Assembly (NCBI RefSeq): GCF_900102965.1
Contig: NZ_FNGM01000017.1
Span: 1 to 64,000 of the forward strand
From: Paenibacillus jilunlii
GTDB taxonomy: Bacteria > Bacillota > Bacilli > Paenibacillales > Paenibacillaceae
Direction: 5' to 3'
DNA: 64,000 nt
Positions 62,650 through 64,000 of the stretch are shown here, piece by piece. Position 1 is the stretch's first letter, and the number at the start of each line of letters is the position of its first letter. The notes beneath the pieces were generated by a model. The model saw only the letters and a list, made by a program, of their open reading frames with translations. It searched no databases and was not told where the DNA came from. Position numbers and translations under genes: made by a program.

Positions 62650-62973
62650 TTACTCCAGATAAAACACCTCGCGCAGCGGCACCATCGGCGTTTCCTCATT
62701 GAAGTCAAAGGAGCCTTCGACCATCTTCGAGGTTATGGCATTCCATCTGTTGCAGGCCTCACTCTGGGCGATGTAGGCAAAAGCCGCTTCCGTATCCTTG
62801 CACTCAAAGCAATAAAAAAACTGATTGCCGTTCTGAAAAATAGAGTAATTCGTAATTCCGGCCTTGGAATGCTCCTCCATAATTTCCGGCCAGGGGTTCA
62901 GATGCATCTGCACATACTCCTCCAGGTTCTCCTCTTTCACCCGCCAGGTCCAAGCTAATTTGTGGCTGCCCAT
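62650..62973 (-). CDS. rhaM: L-rhamnose mutarotase
   Basis: 107 residues of the RhaM/YiiL family, which interconverts the anomers of L-rhamnose for uptake and catabolism. Visible are AWTWRVKEENLEEYVQMHLN, PWPEIMEEHSKAGITNYSIF, FFYCFECKD, NRWNAITSKM and PLREVFYLE, with the conserved His and Trp residues. No rhamnose isomerase or kinase genes lie in the window. A perfect cre sequence at the promoter suggests glucose repression through CcpA. Confidence 0.9.
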   Translation of the reverse strand: MGSHKLAWTWRVKEENLEEYVQMHLNPWPEIMEEHSKAGITNYSIFQNGNQFFYCFECKDTEAAFAYIAQSEACNRWNAITSKMVEGSFDFNEETPMVPLREVFYLE

Positions 62974-63056
62974 GTTCTCATCCTCCTAAAAGTATGGTAA
63001 AGCATCACTTCCTGAACTCAATCGCATTAAAACCCGTTTCGGAAGCATAAATGAAT

Positions 63057-63070
63057 TGCTAGCGCTTACA
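63057..63070 (-). promoter_or_regulatory. cre site (CcpA operator) of rhaM
   Basis: The minus strand reads TGTAAGCGCTAGCA, which fits the consensus TGWAARCGYTWNCW at all 14 positions. It lies about 10 bases downstream of the predicted -10, a position where CcpA would block transcription. Confidence 0.75.
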
Positions 63071-63080
63071 TTTTGCTGTT

Positions 63081-63109
63081 TTAATAGATTTCCGCTAACA
63101 ACTTTGCAA
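63081..63109 (-). promoter_or_regulatory. rhaM promoter
   Basis: Minus-strand TTGCAA (63104-63109), 17 bases, TATTAA (63081-63086), with the cre site just downstream. Confidence 0.5.
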
Positions 63110-63263
63110 GTAGTATACCATATTTTCTCTTGATTCCTATGATTAAGAAATGGCCGCTGCACCTAACCCTTTATAGCTTTGAAAAAGGAATCAGCCTGCC
63201 TCTCCGGCTCCGGCCCGGATACAGCAGGCTGATTCTATTCCTTTAACGGCAGGGGCTGCAAGC

Positions 63264-64000
63264 CTAAGCGCTGATTCCCGCCTCATTCGGACGGAGAATG
63301 GCCGAGCCAATCGCCAGCAGCACCGCGGCCATGAGCCCCAGGACGGCAAAAGGCAGCCATAGCTCATTCCAGCTTCCACCGGCTGCAGCGATATCCACCG
63401 CTTGAATGGCCCATTTCTGCGGCACGAAGTTGGCCGCTTTTTGCATATAGTCCGGCATCACCGAGATCGGCCAGAAGCAGCCGCCCAGCATGCAGGTTGG
63501 TGTTAGAATAAGGGCATTCAGCATACCTGCGTTGCCCGGATTGCGGACCAGCCCCGCTACCGTGCTGGCAATCCCCATGGATACAAGCATAAAAGCTGCC
63601 AGGACAAGGAAGTACAGGTACATCGGAACCTCATAATCATAACGCAGCACCCATTTTCCGAGCGTCAGCACAACGGCAATCTGGAGGATGCCCACCATAC
63701 AGCTGCCCAAAAAATTACCCAGCGCAATTTCATAAGAACGGACCGGGGCGCTGAACATCCGCATCATCGTCCGCCCCTTGCGGTCGTCCATAATCAGGGA
63801 GACGGTGCTTGTTACCAGCCCCATGAGGAACATGAGTGTCAGCCCTGTAATGACGCCAAGCGTTTGCCGGGGATACAGATCATAATCGGTACGTGTACTT
63901 CCGACATTATGCAGCTCCGCCTGCTTCAGAATCGCACCAAGCTTAGCCTCTGCATCGCCTGCTCCTCCGTTAACGGCGTTTACGGTCCGGGCAGTTTCCA
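63264..64000 (-). CDS. ABC-2 type transporter permease, C-terminal part (runs off the window)
   Basis: The frame is open to the window edge, so the start is beyond 64000; 244 residues are visible. The first 50 belong to an outer loop (TDYDLYPRQTLGVITGLTL). Five or six membrane helices follow, with the ABC-2 signature region DDRKGRTMMRMFSAPVRSYE and LILTPTCMLGGCFWPISVMP. It is a membrane subunit of an exporter, probably for a drug or lipid; its ATPase would lie upstream, outside the window. Confidence 0.85.
   Translation of the reverse strand, partial: ETARTVNAVNGGAGDAEAKLGAILKQAELHNVGSTRTDYDLYPRQTLGVITGLTLMFLMGLVTSTVSLIMDDRKGRTMMRMFSAPVRSYEIALGNFLGSCMVGILQIAVVLTLGKWVLRYDYEVPMYLYFLVLAAFMLVSMGIASTVAGLVRNPGNAGMLNALILTPTCMLGGCFWPISVMPDYMQKAANFVPQKWAIQAVDIAAAGGSWNELWLPFAVLGLMAAVLLAIGSAILRPNEAGISA

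Overview
The window reads as a chromosomal segment of a Gram-positive Firmicute, most likely Paenibacillus or a close relative (inference). Supporting signs are the strong AGGAGG ribosome sites, frequent GTG and TTG starts, intrinsic terminators, the pcrB-pcrA-ligA order, uvrB-uvrA, a tandem glycine riboswitch before gcvT-gcvPA-gcvPB, a CcpA-type cre site and moderately high G+C housekeeping genes. No tRNA, insertion sequence, prophage or CRISPR array was recognised.

Layout. 1-720: the 5' end of a 16S rRNA gene leaving the window on the minus strand, with two tandem rrn promoters. 722-3451: an MFS exporter and a membrane cytochrome b fused to a molybdopterin oxidoreductase. 3465-7889 (minus): a VanRS-like two-component system followed by a second, kinase-less sensor and a class A penicillin-binding protein. 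8024-13236 (minus): pcrB, pcrA and ligA. 13419-14285: a membrane-anchored glycerophosphodiesterase-like protein.

14404-36675 is a cell-surface polysaccharide locus. Minus-strand genes encode a polyprenyl-phosphate sugar-1-phosphate transferase, two rhamnosyltransferase-like GT2 enzymes, rmlD and rmlB. Just upstream of rmlB lies only the 3' end of an rmlC gene. There the sequence changes sharply to A+T-rich DNA (about 20.5-32.6 kb) carrying a GtrB-like bactoprenol glucosyltransferase, a GtrII-like membrane glucosyltransferase, a two-domain GT2, a methyltransferase with a long coiled coil, Wzt, Wzm and a second, intact rmlA-rmlC pair. The simplest reading is that an ancestral rmlACBD operon was interrupted by a horizontally acquired ABC-transporter-dependent glycan cassette. 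Four adjacent cassette proteins of unrelated type seem to share one extra beta-rich module marked by an IRIDP-like motif. An O-antigen ligase-like protein with a TPR tail and galU complete the locus.

37014-46031: a U32 peptidase-family protein, a decayed endonuclease-like gene, a stalk-domain protein with an HtrA-type protease, a small membrane protein, a nitrite/sulfite reductase and a DUF3977 protein. 46138-51401: uvrA and uvrB with hairpin repeats between them and a LexA-like box before uvrB. 51582-53230: a MotA/MotB-type stator pair. 53404-58191: glycine cleavage, with gcvH divergent from the riboswitch-controlled gcvT-gcvPA-gcvPB. 58319-64000: a GAF/LuxR-type regulator, an RND exporter, L-rhamnose mutarotase with a cre site, and a partial ABC-2 permease.

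Functions come from recognising protein motifs by eye. No database search was run.
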